A stretch of 44,576 nt of DNA from Ruminococcus sp. (GTDB lineage Bacteria > Bacillota > Clostridia > Oscillospirales > Ruminococcaceae), in contig NZ_JAILNU010000087.1 of assembly GCF_024691275.1 (NCBI RefSeq), positions 1 to 44,576 of the forward strand, given 5' to 3'. Positions 35,771 through 44,189 of this stretch are shown here, piece after piece; within the stretch, counting starts at the first letter, position 1, and every line of letters begins with the position of its first letter. The notes beneath the pieces were generated by a model, which worked only from the letters and a program-made list of their open reading frames with translations, did no database searches and had not been told where the DNA came from. The position numbers and the translations under genes were made by a program.

Positions 35771-36532
35771 TCACCAGCCCATTCTGTCAAGGAAATCCTG
35801 AAGACCGTCCCTGCGCTTTCTGATATCATCAGTACCGTAAGGCAGCATCTCGTACTCGCCTGCCACAGAACCGTCGCTGATAAATATAACGCGGTTTCCG
35901 CGAAGAGCCGTTTTCAGGTCGTGAGTAACAAGGACTATGCTCTGTCCCTTTTTGTGCAGATCGGTGAATATATCCAGCACATCGCAGCTCGATGCGGAAT
36001 TGAGGCTTCCTGTAGGCTCGTCCGCAAAGAGTATCTTCGGATCGTTTATGACTGCACGGACTATGCCTACTCTCTGGGATTCACCGCCCGAGAGCTGATT
36101 GGGATACTTTTTCCATATCTCCTCGTTTATGCCAACCTTTTTGAGGAGCTCCTCTGCTTTTTTGACAAGCTCCGCAGAATTCTTCTGAACAACCAGTGCT
36201 CCTGTCATAACATTGTCAAAAACGGTCATATTCTCCAGAAGGTAGATGCTCTGGAAGACGAATCCGCAGTTTTTGCGCCTGAACACAGCAAGCTCGTCAT
36301 TGGAATACTGTGAGATATCCTCATTTCCGAAGAATACCTTTCCGAGAGTCGGCTTATCCATGCCCGAAAGAGCATATAAAAGCGTTGATTTTCCCGATCC
36401 CGACGAACCCATGATAACTGTGAATTCCTTCTCCCTTATGTCGATGTCAAGATTTTTTATAACGTGCTGCTGAACTCCGCCATTTGAAAATGTCTTGCAT
36501 AGTTTTTCAGTATGAAGGATAGAAGAACTCAT
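35771..36532 (-). CDS. ABC transporter ATP-binding protein (LolD/MacB type)
   Basis: The 253-residue ATPase has Walker A G-S-S-G-S-G-K-S-T, a Q loop, signature L-S-G-G-E-S-Q-R-V and Walker B I-L-F-A-D-E-P-T-G-S-L, followed by V-T-H-D. The E-P-T-G-S-L form is typical of the group that powers FtsX/MacB permeases. The ATG at 36532 was chosen because AAAAGGAGTG precedes it; an upstream in-frame start would add 14 residues lacking a ribosome site. First gene of a five-gene minus-strand operon. Confidence 0.92.
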   Translation of the reverse strand: MSSSILHTEKLCKTFSNGGVQQHVIKNLDIDIREKEFTVIMGSSGSGKSTLLYALSGMDKPTLGKVFFGNEDISQYSNDELAVFRRKNCGFVFQSIYLLENMTVFDNVMTGALVVQKNSAELVKKAEELLKKVGINEEIWKKYPNQLSGGESQRVGIVRAVINDPKILFADEPTGSLNSASSCDVLDIFTDLHKKGQSIVLVTHDLKTALRGNRVIFISDGSVAGEYEMLPYGTDDIRKRRDGLQDFLDRMGW

Positions 36533-36613
36533 AAAATACACTCCTTTTCGGCTGATATCATTTACCCTATGCATATCGCCTTTTTTCGTTCAGTCCTTTC
36601 CGACTGCAAGTAC

Positions 36614-36642
36614 ATTATACACTATCCGCGCCGAAAGTTCTT
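36614..36642 (-). promoter_or_regulatory. Possible promoter of the ABC/hydrolase/two-component operon
   Basis: On the minus strand TATAAT (36614-36619) has only AAGAAC at the -35 position, 17 bases away. A weak -35 would fit activation by the operon's own response regulator, but this is inference. Confidence 0.4.
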
Positions 36643-36769
36643 TATCATACTAATATTATATTCTTATCAATTTCTTAACTGTTTCTTACAACGAATATAA
36701 AAATTATATCACATAGTCGGAAATAAAGCAATATTTCTGTCCGGACAAGCCTGTTTTTTCAATATATGT

Positions 36770-36798
36770 TTGACAAAGCTATATATATATTGTATAAT
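36770..36798 (+). promoter_or_regulatory. Consensus sigma-A promoter of the GtrA/GT2/GT-C operon
   Basis: TTGACA (36770-36775), 17-base AT-alternating spacer, TATAAT (36793-36798): a perfect match. Nothing else was seen in the 36533-36872 divergent spacer beyond this and the weak minus-strand promoter. Confidence 0.85.
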
Positions 36799-36872
36799 GT
36801 AATAAAAAGACTGATGATCTTTAATTAATTCAGATCATATGAACGTAAGATCATAGGAAAGGGTCCATATTA

Positions 36873-37301
36873 ATGGAAAAGCTGATAAAAAAGTTTCTGC
36901 CGCTTATAAAATATGTATGTTTTTCGGGCATGACAGCTGTCATAGAGAGCGTGATCTCTCTCCTGCTGATAAACTTTTACGGTCTGTCAGAAGTCCCTGC
37001 AAATACGGTGGGAATCATAATAGGTTCTATCGTTCATTATTTATGTGTTACTCGCGGAGTATTCCACGGAAAAGTCAACTGGAAGACGATCGCTGTCTAT
37101 GCATCGACTTTTCTCCTCGGAATGCTGCTGCAAAATTTCGTAGTATGGGGCATAGTTAAGCTAATAGGTGATGCACTCAATGAAAACATTCGTTATCTTG
37201 CTGCCAAAGCCTGCTCTCTCGTTGTCTCATTCTTCTTTATGTATTTTATCCGCAAGCTTGGTTACCGCATGGTATCCGAATCGGGGAATAAGGAGGCGTG
37301 A
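36873..37301 (+). CDS. GtrA-family membrane protein (probable lipid-linked sugar flippase)
   Basis: The 142-residue protein has four membrane helices in the GtrA layout: basic start, K-Y-V-C-F-S-G, T-V-G-I-I-I-G-S and F-F-F-M-Y-F-I-R-K. GtrA proteins help bring undecaprenyl-phosphate-linked sugars to the outer face of the membrane for transfer. It is followed, with a one-base overlap, by a GT2 enzyme that would make the lipid-linked sugar and then by a GT-C enzyme that would use it. Confidence 0.85.
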   Translation: MEKLIKKFLPLIKYVCFSGMTAVIESVISLLLINFYGLSEVPANTVGIIIGSIVHYLCVTRGVFHGKVNWKTIAVYASTFLLGMLLQNFVVWGIVKLIGDALNENIRYLAAKACSLVVSFFFMYFIRKLGYRMVSESGNKEA

Positions 37302-38059
37302 TGCATATGCATCAGATTTTTGTATTTCTGCCTTGCTATAATGAATCAGGCAATATAGGCACTCTCATTGAGGAATGGCTGGCACTTGACGACAAACTCA
37401 AGGAAGCAGGCTTCATACTGAATGTCTGCGGCATCGACGACAAGAGCACAGATGATACCAAAGCGATAATAGCTTCTTACGCAGCTAAAGACAAGCGCGT
37501 CAGACTGATTGCTCATAAAAAGAATATGAACCTCGGCGGCGGTCTGAGAACTGCTTTCTGCTGGTTCGACATGAAGGGTACCGAGGGCGACCTCTGCGTC
37601 GTAATGGACGGCGATAATACTCAGGATCCTGTATATATCACAAGTATGCTCGAAAAGATAGCTCAGGAAGCTGACTGCGTGATCGCTTCAAGATACCAGA
37701 AGGGCGCGGAAGTCCACGGAGTTCCCGCACACAGACTCTTCCTCAGCGACGGCGCAAGAGCCTTCTATACGCTCCTGCTCCATGTTCCGAAAGTGCGTGA
37801 TTATACCTGCGGATACAGAGTATACCGCTATGAGATCATACATAAGGCAAGAGCTCATTACGGCAGGCGTTTTGTCGAGATGAAGACATTCTCATGTATG
37901 CTCGAAGTGCTCTATAAGCTCCATCTCATCGGTGCAAAATTCGATGAAGTACCGTTCTCGCTGCGCTATGACAATAAACAGGGCGCAAGCAAAATGCGTA
38001 TATTAAAAACTGTTTATGACAGCTTCAAAACAGCTTTTCGCCTGAGGTGCTGTAAATGA
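37301..38059 (+). CDS. GT2 glycosyltransferase (polyprenyl-phosphate sugar synthase type)
   Basis: The 252-residue enzyme has F-L-P-C-Y-N-E-S-G-N at the start, D-D-K-S-T-D-D-T in the nucleotide-binding half, D-G-D-N as the metal motif and G-Y-R-V-Y-R near the acceptor site, like DPM1/GtrB. It lacks C-terminal membrane helices, so it is of the soluble DPM1 type. It likely charges undecaprenyl phosphate with a hexose. AGGAGG lies four bases before the ATG at 37301; ATG 37307 is also possible. It overlaps the next gene by ATGA. Confidence 0.88.
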   Translation: MHMHQIFVFLPCYNESGNIGTLIEEWLALDDKLKEAGFILNVCGIDDKSTDDTKAIIASYAAKDKRVRLIAHKKNMNLGGGLRTAFCWFDMKGTEGDLCVVMDGDNTQDPVYITSMLEKIAQEADCVIASRYQKGAEVHGVPAHRLFLSDGARAFYTLLLHVPKVRDYTCGYRVYRYEIIHKARAHYGRRFVEMKTFSCMLEVLYKLHLIGAKFDEVPFSLRYDNKQGASKMRILKTVYDSFKTAFRLRCCK

Positions 38060-39936
38060 GTAAGACCTCCTCAAAAATAAAAAAAGAGCACATTGCTCTT
38101 GCGATCATTATAGTATTACAGGTACTTACCGTATTCTTCGTTTTCAAAACTCAGAAAAAGTCTTACGATACCGACGAGTTTTACTCATACGGCCTTGCAA
38201 ACAGCTACAAAAAACCTTTTCTGTATCTTACCGAAGAAGAAACAAATGCTTTTGCCAATGCAACAAGTCATGTCCCTACGCGATGGTTTACAGGCGATGA
38301 TTTCAAGTATTATTTACGCACAAATGATGAAACCGCATTCTGTTATGATTCAGTCTATTATAATCAGGTGCATGATACCATACCTCCACTGTATTACTCT
38401 GTTCTCCATACGATATGCTCTGTAAGATCAGGGCATTTCTCATGGTATTACGCTCTGTGGATAAATCTGTTCTGTCTTGTGATAACCCAAATATTCACGT
38501 ATCTCCTTGCAGCACGGCTGACAAGAAGCAAGCTTGCAGCACTTCTCGTTGTTGCTTTCTGGGGATTCACATTAGGCGGCATCAGCTGTTTCATATTCCT
38601 GAGAATGTACGCAATGCTCACCATGTTCGGTGTGATCTATTCATATCTGACTGTAAAGCTGCATACCACAGAAAAGCCTGTTTTCAAAGGCTATGCAATG
38701 ATAGCGCTCACCGCTTTTCTCGGTGCGCTCGTACATCACAACTTCCTTATCTTTGCATTTTTCTGCACGGCTTTCTCATGTATTTTCCTGCTTATGCAGA
38801 AGTCGATAAAGAAGTTCTTCAGCTACGGTTTTTCCGCACTGGCAGGCATCGCACTTTCTGTCGCAGTATTCCCTGCAACTATAAAGCATCTAACCCTTGA
38901 TATCCCGTGGTCGGATTCACTTCCATTCTGGACTTCGCTGAGATACTTCACGATCACTCTGAAGAATTCGTTCACAGGCTCACTGGCACTCCACACTGAA
39001 TGGACGCTTTACGTAAGGGTGGCAATAATACCGCTCATTCTATTTTCATTACCGATATTATTCCTTTTCAGAGACAAGCCATTTGTCAAGAATCTGCCTA
39101 AAAATGCAAAAAAATTAGCAAAAGCAATCTGGAGCAGACTTTCTGACCCCGATAAGATGAATCCGGGTTATCTGATAATTCTCCTTACAGTCATATCATA
39201 TCTTTCCGTTATTGCATCAAAAACATTCTTCATGGATCTGTGGGAAAATTCTATCAGATACCTCTACATTCTTATCCCCGGCACGATAATCGTACTGTTC
39301 GGAATAGTTTTATGGATAATAAGAAAGTTCAAAAAAGAGCTCGTCAAAAAAATCTGTTCTGTGATATGCTCAGTCGGACTTGTCGGCTTACTGGTATATC
39401 AGCACAACGCTTCAGAAATCGTGTATCTTTATAAAGACAGTTATGATGTTGCTCCTGTTTCAGACTTTACAAAGGAGCGCGACTGTATCCTCCTGGTTGG
39501 TAAATCAGTCAATCTTCAGTGCTGCTCATTGATGCTCGAAGATGCCAAAAATGTTTTGTGTTCTGATGCAAATCCGAACTCAATAAGATATTACGAGTTC
39601 CTTGCCGAATACAACAAGATAATAGATAAGCATGAGCCTTTTATGCTCCTTCTTGATGTAAGCGATTACCTTTCAAGTGAAGAAATGGACGCTTATAAAG
39701 AAGCGCAGAAAGAAAAAAAGAAAAAAGAAACGAATGGTGAAGATACCAAAGTATCACTTTTTACCGATTCCGATTATTCCAATATTCTCCACCAGGTAGA
39801 TATAGATGATCGCCTTACCGAAGATTCAACAATTAAATTTCTCGAAAAACACTCAGGATACAAGGCTTCTAAATGCTGTTCAGAGCAATCCTGCGGTGTA
39901 AGCATCGCAGCTTATTTATTCGAGCCTCAAAAATAA
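38056..39936 (+). CDS. GT-C membrane glycosyltransferase
   Basis: The 626-residue protein has about eleven membrane helices in the first 450 residues. The acidic loop after helix 1 reads Y-D-T-D-E-F-Y-S-Y, the catalytic-site pattern of GT-C enzymes (PMT/ArnT type) that use polyprenyl-phosphate sugars. A 170-residue C-terminal domain, outside the cell, includes a very Lys/Glu-rich patch. With the two preceding genes it forms a three-part system analogous to phage gtrA-gtrB-gtr(type), which decorates a surface polymer or protein. The acceptor is unknown. Confidence 0.8.
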   Translation: MSKTSSKIKKEHIALAIIIVLQVLTVFFVFKTQKKSYDTDEFYSYGLANSYKKPFLYLTEEETNAFANATSHVPTRWFTGDDFKYYLRTNDETAFCYDSVYYNQVHDTIPPLYYSVLHTICSVRSGHFSWYYALWINLFCLVITQIFTYLLAARLTRSKLAALLVVAFWGFTLGGISCFIFLRMYAMLTMFGVIYSYLTVKLHTTEKPVFKGYAMIALTAFLGALVHHNFLIFAFFCTAFSCIFLLMQKSIKKFFSYGFSALAGIALSVAVFPATIKHLTLDIPWSDSLPFWTSLRYFTITLKNSFTGSLALHTEWTLYVRVAIIPLILFSLPILFLFRDKPFVKNLPKNAKKLAKAIWSRLSDPDKMNPGYLIILLTVISYLSVIASKTFFMDLWENSIRYLYILIPGTIIVLFGIVLWIIRKFKKELVKKICSVICSVGLVGLLVYQHNASEIVYLYKDSYDVAPVSDFTKERDCILLVGKSVNLQCCSLMLEDAKNVLCSDANPNSIRYYEFLAEYNKIIDKHEPFMLLLDVSDYLSSEEMDAYKEAQKEKKKKETNGEDTKVSLFTDSDYSNILHQVDIDDRLTEDSTIKFLEKHSGYKASKCCSEQSCGVSIAAYLFEPQK

Positions 39937-39950
39937 TCAATAGCGCATAC

Positions 39951-39988
39951 AAAAAAAACACCTCCTATGGCAATGAACCATAGGAGGT
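39951..39988. terminator. Bidirectional terminator between the GT-C operon and the anti-sigma-like gene
   Basis: A perfect 11-bp stem (39960-39970 with 39978-39988) has eight A on the left and a T-rich stretch on the right. Confidence 0.85.
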
Positions 39989-40062
39989 CTTTCTTATTTC
40001 AGAAACCAAATCAAAAATATAAGGATATATTAATGAAACACTTGGAGGGAGAACGCAGCAGC

Positions 40063-40842
40063 TTACTCCATATTGATAAATTCATCATCTGTCATTACAG
40101 TAAACAAAGAATATGCACCTTCATCAAGTTTAAGGATATTATTTTTCGTATCTATAATGAAATTCAATGTTCCGTTTTTGGTATTGATATCAAATTTTGT
40201 GAGCTCTGAGTAATTAACACTCATTTCTTCCATTAATGACATTTCTTCATCGCTTCTCGGATATGTCAGCGCCAAAAGATAATTATAAAGCTTTTCCTTC
40301 TGACCTTCATCCAACTCGCGTACTTCGCCGTTTATCGCAGCATTCTTTATATCGTCCTTAGAACCAATCGAAAATACATTTTCTATGATCCAGCTAATAT
40401 CACTTGGTTCTGTTTCGTCAAACGAATAACTTACAAATTTCCATTCGGTAATATCATTACCGTCATCACATATTATAGTTTTTATGTTGTCAGAATCTTT
40501 CAGCTTATACCATGAAACCTCATCATTGCTGAACTCCTCGATCTTTTCGCCCTTTTCATTATTTAACATGAAATCCTTGATTCTTATAAGCTCCTCCTGC
40601 TCATAATACATATTGACACCGTTGTGCGAGAGGCTTACACCATACTGATTCAAAGTTCTGTTAGGCTTACCTGTAAGATAAACAGTTCCAGCAATAAGAC
40701 ATAAGCAAGCTGCAAGGGATCCGATCATGCCGATCTTTCTGCCTCTTCCGACACTTTTTGCCACAGTCCCCTCCTGTGCAGCTTCGTTTATGAATTTATC
40801 ATCTATGCCATTGAGCATAAGATTTACCTCGTTTCGTTTCAT
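40063..40842 (-). CDS. Membrane-anchored protein, possible anti-sigma factor
   Basis: The 259-residue protein has a short cytoplasmic start of about 40 residues with I-D-D-K-F-I-N-E-A, one membrane helix (about 40-58) and an acidic extracytoplasmic domain of about 200 residues. The I-D-D-x-F/Y-I-x-E-A start followed by one helix is the form seen in proteins encoded next to ECF sigma genes in Ruminococcus-like genomes. Here the nearest sigma gene is 2.6 kb away on the other strand, at the end of the divergent protease operon. No zinc-type anti-sigma motif. The ATG at 40842 was preferred; GTG 40851 is closer to an AAGGAA site. Confidence 0.5.
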   Translation of the reverse strand: MKRNEVNLMLNGIDDKFINEAAQEGTVAKSVGRGRKIGMIGSLAACLCLIAGTVYLTGKPNRTLNQYGVSLSHNGVNMYYEQEELIRIKDFMLNNEKGEKIEEFSNDEVSWYKLKDSDNIKTIICDDGNDITEWKFVSYSFDETEPSDISWIIENVFSIGSKDDIKNAAINGEVRELDEGQKEKLYNYLLALTYPRSDEEMSLMEEMSVNYSELTKFDINTKNGTLNFIIDTKNNILKLDEGAYSLFTVMTDDEFINME

Positions 40843-40996
40843 AAAGATCACTATTCCTTTCTAAAAATTTATAAATCATTTTTTCACTTATCATCAAAGG
40901 CTCGATATCTTTCCTTTGCTCTATATGTACGAAACTGAATGATAATATTTCTCCTCGTGTTTAAAATTCACAAAAAATTCATATTTAGAAAAGTAC

Positions 40997-41025
40997 TTGA
41001 CTAATTATTCTAACCATGCTATAAT
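40997..41025 (+). promoter_or_regulatory. Sigma-A promoter of the protease/foldase/sigma operon
   Basis: TTGACT (40997-41002), 17-base spacer, TATAAT (41020-41025). Confidence 0.8.
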
Positions 41026-41029
41026 ACTT

Positions 41030-41051
41030 ATGTTATACGCGCGAATAACAT
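41030..41051. repeat. Inverted repeat at the transcription start of the protease operon
   Basis: ATGTTAT and ATAACAT are separated by ACGCGCGA (41037-41044). The repeat covers the expected transcription start, 5 bases after the -10 box, a position typical of a repressor operator. Confidence 0.4.
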
Positions 41052-41102
41052 ATTTACCAAAATCACACTATTGTGTTTCAACACATACCAAGGAGAAATT
41101 AA

Positions 41103-42377
41103 ATGAAAAAATCAATTACTACTATCGCATCAATGATCTATGCGTTAACACTTGTTGCTCCAATGGCAGCATCAGCTGAAAATACTGAGTCAGGCGGCGA
41201 CCTCCTCAAGGCAGCTTACACAGCAAGTGCTCCTGAATTCGATGCTGAAGAAATGGAACAGCAGCTCGAAAGCAATTCTGTTTACACAGAACTCACAGAA
41301 GCTTATGCAGATGATGAAGATTCTCTTTCTTTTGAGTATGCAGGCGGCTATATCAACGAAGATAACAATCTCGTTGTTTGCGCTGCTGATGCAGAAAGCT
41401 CAGTAGAAGAGATCGTAAATGAGATCGACAGCATCTGCTCAACAGATATTACAAATGTAGTTGTAGAAAAGGTAAAGTACTCATATGAGGAGCTTGAGCA
41501 GGCAAGAGAAGAATTTGACGCTGCACTTGCAGAGCAGATCGCTCAGGCTGAGGCAAACGGCGACACTGATCTTTATGATTTCCTTTCAACTATAACATCA
41601 AACTCAATTGATGAAGAATTAAATAAGCTTATCGTTTATGTTCCGGATCTTGACGATGATAAGCTCGCAATTCTCGACGAGCTCTTCGACTGCGATGATA
41701 TCGTTTCATTTGAAAATGACGAGGATCCTGACGCTGAGATCGAAGCAACTGTTCGTCCCGGCAGAGCTATATATGGTATCAAGTCAAGAAGCGGCGGAAA
41801 GATCACTTACAGCCGTTTCAGCATTGGTTACAGAGCTCGTTATAAGAAGAACGGTACTATGTATTACGGTTTCTGTACAGCAGGACACGGCACTCAGGGC
41901 TTAGAGTCAGGCAAGTACATCTATTCCGAAACTACATTCAAGAATTCTGACCGTATCGGTGAGTGCATGAAGGATATGCGCTCAGGTAATGTTGACGCTG
42001 CATTCGTAAAGCTTTACAGCGGCAATACATTCTCTAACAGCTATGGCAGCTACTCATTTGTCGGATATAAGTATATGACAAATGTTGCAAAGAACTCAAC
42101 TATCTATAAGGTTGGTTCTACTACAGGCTTCTCACAGGGTACAGTTGAGTCATCTGACTGCTCTGTTACAGTAAGCGGCGTAAAGCATACTCATCAGGTT
42201 AAGTGCAAGATCAAGGCTGCAGCAGGAGACAGCGGCGGACTCTTCTTTGCATACTACAATCCTGACGGAAAAGGCGGCTATCTTGCTGCAGGCGTTCTCG
42301 TTGGCGGCGGCAAGACCTATCATTACTACACAAAGTGCCCTTATGTCCTCAGCGATATGGGCGTAGAGCCATATTAA
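41103..42377 (+). CDS. Secreted S1-family serine protease with pro-region
   Basis: The 424-residue protein has a signal peptide (about 1-25), an acidic, partly helical pro-region (about 26-215) and a chymotrypsin-fold protease domain (about 216-424). Triad candidates: His262 in C-T-A-G-H-G, Asp298 in N-V-D-A-A-F and Ser377 in A-G-D-S-G-G. The layout, with a large N-terminal pro-domain and a domain of about 200 residues, resembles streptogrisin/alpha-lytic proteases, whose pro-region is a folding chaperone. It is the first gene of an operon with a trigger-factor-like protein and an ECF sigma factor. The protein is probably secreted; target unknown. Confidence 0.85.
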   Translation: MKKSITTIASMIYALTLVAPMAASAENTESGGDLLKAAYTASAPEFDAEEMEQQLESNSVYTELTEAYADDEDSLSFEYAGGYINEDNNLVVCAADAESSVEEIVNEIDSICSTDITNVVVEKVKYSYEELEQAREEFDAALAEQIAQAEANGDTDLYDFLSTITSNSIDEELNKLIVYVPDLDDDKLAILDELFDCDDIVSFENDEDPDAEIEATVRPGRAIYGIKSRSGGKITYSRFSIGYRARYKKNGTMYYGFCTAGHGTQGLESGKYIYSETTFKNSDRIGECMKDMRSGNVDAAFVKLYSGNTFSNSYGSYSFVGYKYMTNVAKNSTIYKVGSTTGFSQGTVESSDCSVTVSGVKHTHQVKCKIKAAAGDSGGLFFAYYNPDGKGGYLAAGVLVGGGKTYHYYTKCPYVLSDMGVEPY

Positions 42378-42381
42378 TCGT

Positions 42382-43419
42382 ATGGTCAAAAAAAGACGTA
42401 CTTTATTAGCGTCAGTCCTAATAAGTATTTTTTTGATATTTATAGCGGTCATTATCTGGCGCTATTCTGTCAAAAGTCCGGATGAAGTCAAACTTCATCC
42501 GGAAATTTGCAGAATGATGGGATACCTTAATATTGATAAGTGCAGGATCACCGAGCTTAGTGAGCCTGATAAAATAAAGAAAATAAACATTTCTTCCGAA
42601 ACACTAAGTCAGGAAGAAATAGATAAATATGTCTCGGATCAGCTTGACCTTGACCAATCATTCAAAGCCGATCCTTCAATCAAACAGGTCAAGGTAAACG
42701 ATTGCGTTAATTTTTCAATCCAAAAATACGAGGGCGATAAGAAAATATTCTCAAGTGACGACGAATATTTGTGCATCGACGAAAAAGATGAATCCGTAGT
42801 TGCAAAGTCTCTGATAGGAAGTATGAAAGGCGATACGATAGAAGCTTCCGAAAATTTCGAGGGCTGTGACTACCGCTACGTTATGACCGTAAAAAATATC
42901 GGCAAAATGGTAACCCCCGAATTGAGCGACGATTATGTAAAACAGAATCTCAATGCGGATTCAGTTTCTGATTACCTAAAAAATCTCGAAAAATCGCTTA
43001 ATAATGATAATGAAAGCGCTTCCATTCTGAGAGCACAGAACGATATCCTGGAGGATTACATCGGCAAGTGTAAATTTGATCTGGACAAAGAACAGGTCAC
43101 CGAATATTCTAAGTCGATCGTTAACAGCTACGTTAACGAGGCTTACCTATACAATAAAGACCTTAAAACATATTATACCGAAGATCTCCATATGTCAGAG
43201 AAGCAGTTCTTTGATAACTGTTATAAACAGGGAGAAGACTATATCAAGAAAATACTGGTCGTTGGCGCTGTTGCGGAAAAGGAAAAATATTCAGTAGATG
43301 AAGAAGAATTGCTGAAAGCATTTGAACTTGAAAAGCACCCCAGCGATGAAGCTTACACCTATATGGAATATCAGTTCCTTACAAGTGATGTAACTGCTCC
43401 GTACATAATTAAACAATGA
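42382..43419 (+). CDS. Membrane-tethered trigger-factor-like peptidyl-prolyl isomerase/foldase
   Basis: The 345-residue protein has one N-terminal membrane helix (about 8-28). An FKBP-like stretch (about 95-195) follows, with the trigger-factor pattern G-S-M-K-G-D-T and an ending Y-x-x-V-M-T-V-K-N-I-x-x-x-x-T-P-E-L-S-D-D-Y-V. Then comes a helical region (about 195-330) similar to the trigger factor C-terminal chaperone arms. It lacks the ribosome-binding N-domain. Placement outside the membrane is inferred from the lone N-terminal helix. It starts four bases after the protease stop without a clear ribosome site and overlaps the sigma gene by ATGA, so it is probably coupled to both. A role in folding or maturing the protease is plausible. 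Confidence 0.75.
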   Translation: MVKKRRTLLASVLISIFLIFIAVIIWRYSVKSPDEVKLHPEICRMMGYLNIDKCRITELSEPDKIKKINISSETLSQEEIDKYVSDQLDLDQSFKADPSIKQVKVNDCVNFSIQKYEGDKKIFSSDDEYLCIDEKDESVVAKSLIGSMKGDTIEASENFEGCDYRYVMTVKNIGKMVTPELSDDYVKQNLNADSVSDYLKNLEKSLNNDNESASILRAQNDILEDYIGKCKFDLDKEQVTEYSKSIVNSYVNEAYLYNKDLKTYYTEDLHMSEKQFFDNCYKQGEDYIKKILVVGAVAEKEKYSVDEEELLKAFELEKHPSDEAYTYMEYQFLTSDVTAPYIIKQ

Positions 43420-43988
43420 TAAATAATATTGATGAAATAAGCGATGACCTGATAATCAATCTCTACAATAATGATCCTGAAAAAGCTATAAAGTATACGG
43501 AAAACAAATACGGCAGGCTATGTCGCAAACTTATTTCAAACTTTCTGCGTGTTCCCGAAGATGCTGAGGAATGTTACAATGATTTTCTGCTGAATATGTG
43601 GAAATCAGTTCCTCTGAAACAGCCCGACAACCTTAAAGCGTTCAGCTGCAAGGTCGCTCGCAACCACGCAATGAAAAAGCTGGAGTACGACCATTCACAC
43701 AAGAGAAATTATCCAAAAACTTCTTTTGACGAACTCAGCGAATACATTTCTGATGTTGGAAATGCCGAAGAAGAATACGACGGCAATTACCTCAAAGAGC
43801 AGATCAACGCCTTTTTATCAGGATTGCCCGAGCTTGAAAGACGTGTCTTTGTAAAGCGCTTTTTCTTTGGCGAGTCAGTAAAAGAAATGAGTAAAAATCT
43901 CGGTATCGCTTCTTTCAGAATATCAAATATGATCTTCAAAACCAAGAAACAGCTTCATGCTTTTCTTGAAAAAAATAACTGTATCTGA
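43416..43988 (+). CDS. ECF-type sigma factor
   Basis: The 190-residue protein has region 2 (about 20-85; P-E-D-A-E-E-C-Y-N-D-F-L-L-N-M-W and L-K-A-F-S-C-K-V-A-R-N) and region 4 (about 125-185; L-P-E-L-E-R-R-V-F-V-K-R-F-F-F-G-E-S-V-K-E-M). No region 3. It overlaps the trigger-factor-like gene by four bases, so all three genes appear to be expressed together from the sigma-A promoter at 40997-41025. The anti-sigma partner may be the divergent gene at 40063-40842. Its targets are not known. Confidence 0.85.
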   Translation: MINNIDEISDDLIINLYNNDPEKAIKYTENKYGRLCRKLISNFLRVPEDAEECYNDFLLNMWKSVPLKQPDNLKAFSCKVARNHAMKKLEYDHSHKRNYPKTSFDELSEYISDVGNAEEEYDGNYLKEQINAFLSGLPELERRVFVKRFFFGESVKEMSKNLGIASFRISNMIFKTKKQLHAFLEKNNCI

Positions 43989-44054
43989 AATAGATCAATA
44001 ACCATAACAGCTTCGCATAAGCTCGGTGCTTATACAGAATTTTTACGTGAGATA

Positions 44055-44090
44055 TTGAGGAAAACCCTTTTGAAAAAGGGTTTTCCTCAA
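44055..44090. repeat. Perfect long hairpin after the sigma gene
   Basis: Sixteen paired bases (44055-44070 with 44075-44090) enclose a 4-base loop. No T run follows, so it is not a standard terminator; it may be part of a dispersed intergenic repeat. Confidence 0.5.
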
Positions 44091-44131
44091 ACTTCTTTCC
44101 TAACACTCCCAGCTTGAATTTTTCTCTGATA

Positions 44132-44180
44132 GGGCGCTCCCTGCATTACTTGCAGGGCTTTTTTATTATCATGAGCGCCC
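44132..44180 (+). terminator. Nested hairpin terminator
   Basis: The inner stem CCCTGCA-TTACT-TGCAGGG (44139-44157) with a following T run is a rho-independent terminator. An outer 8-bp pair (GGGCGCTC 44132-44139 with GAGCGCCC 44173-44180) embraces the whole unit, including the T run. Confidence 0.7.
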
Positions 44181-44189
44181 CATCTGCGA

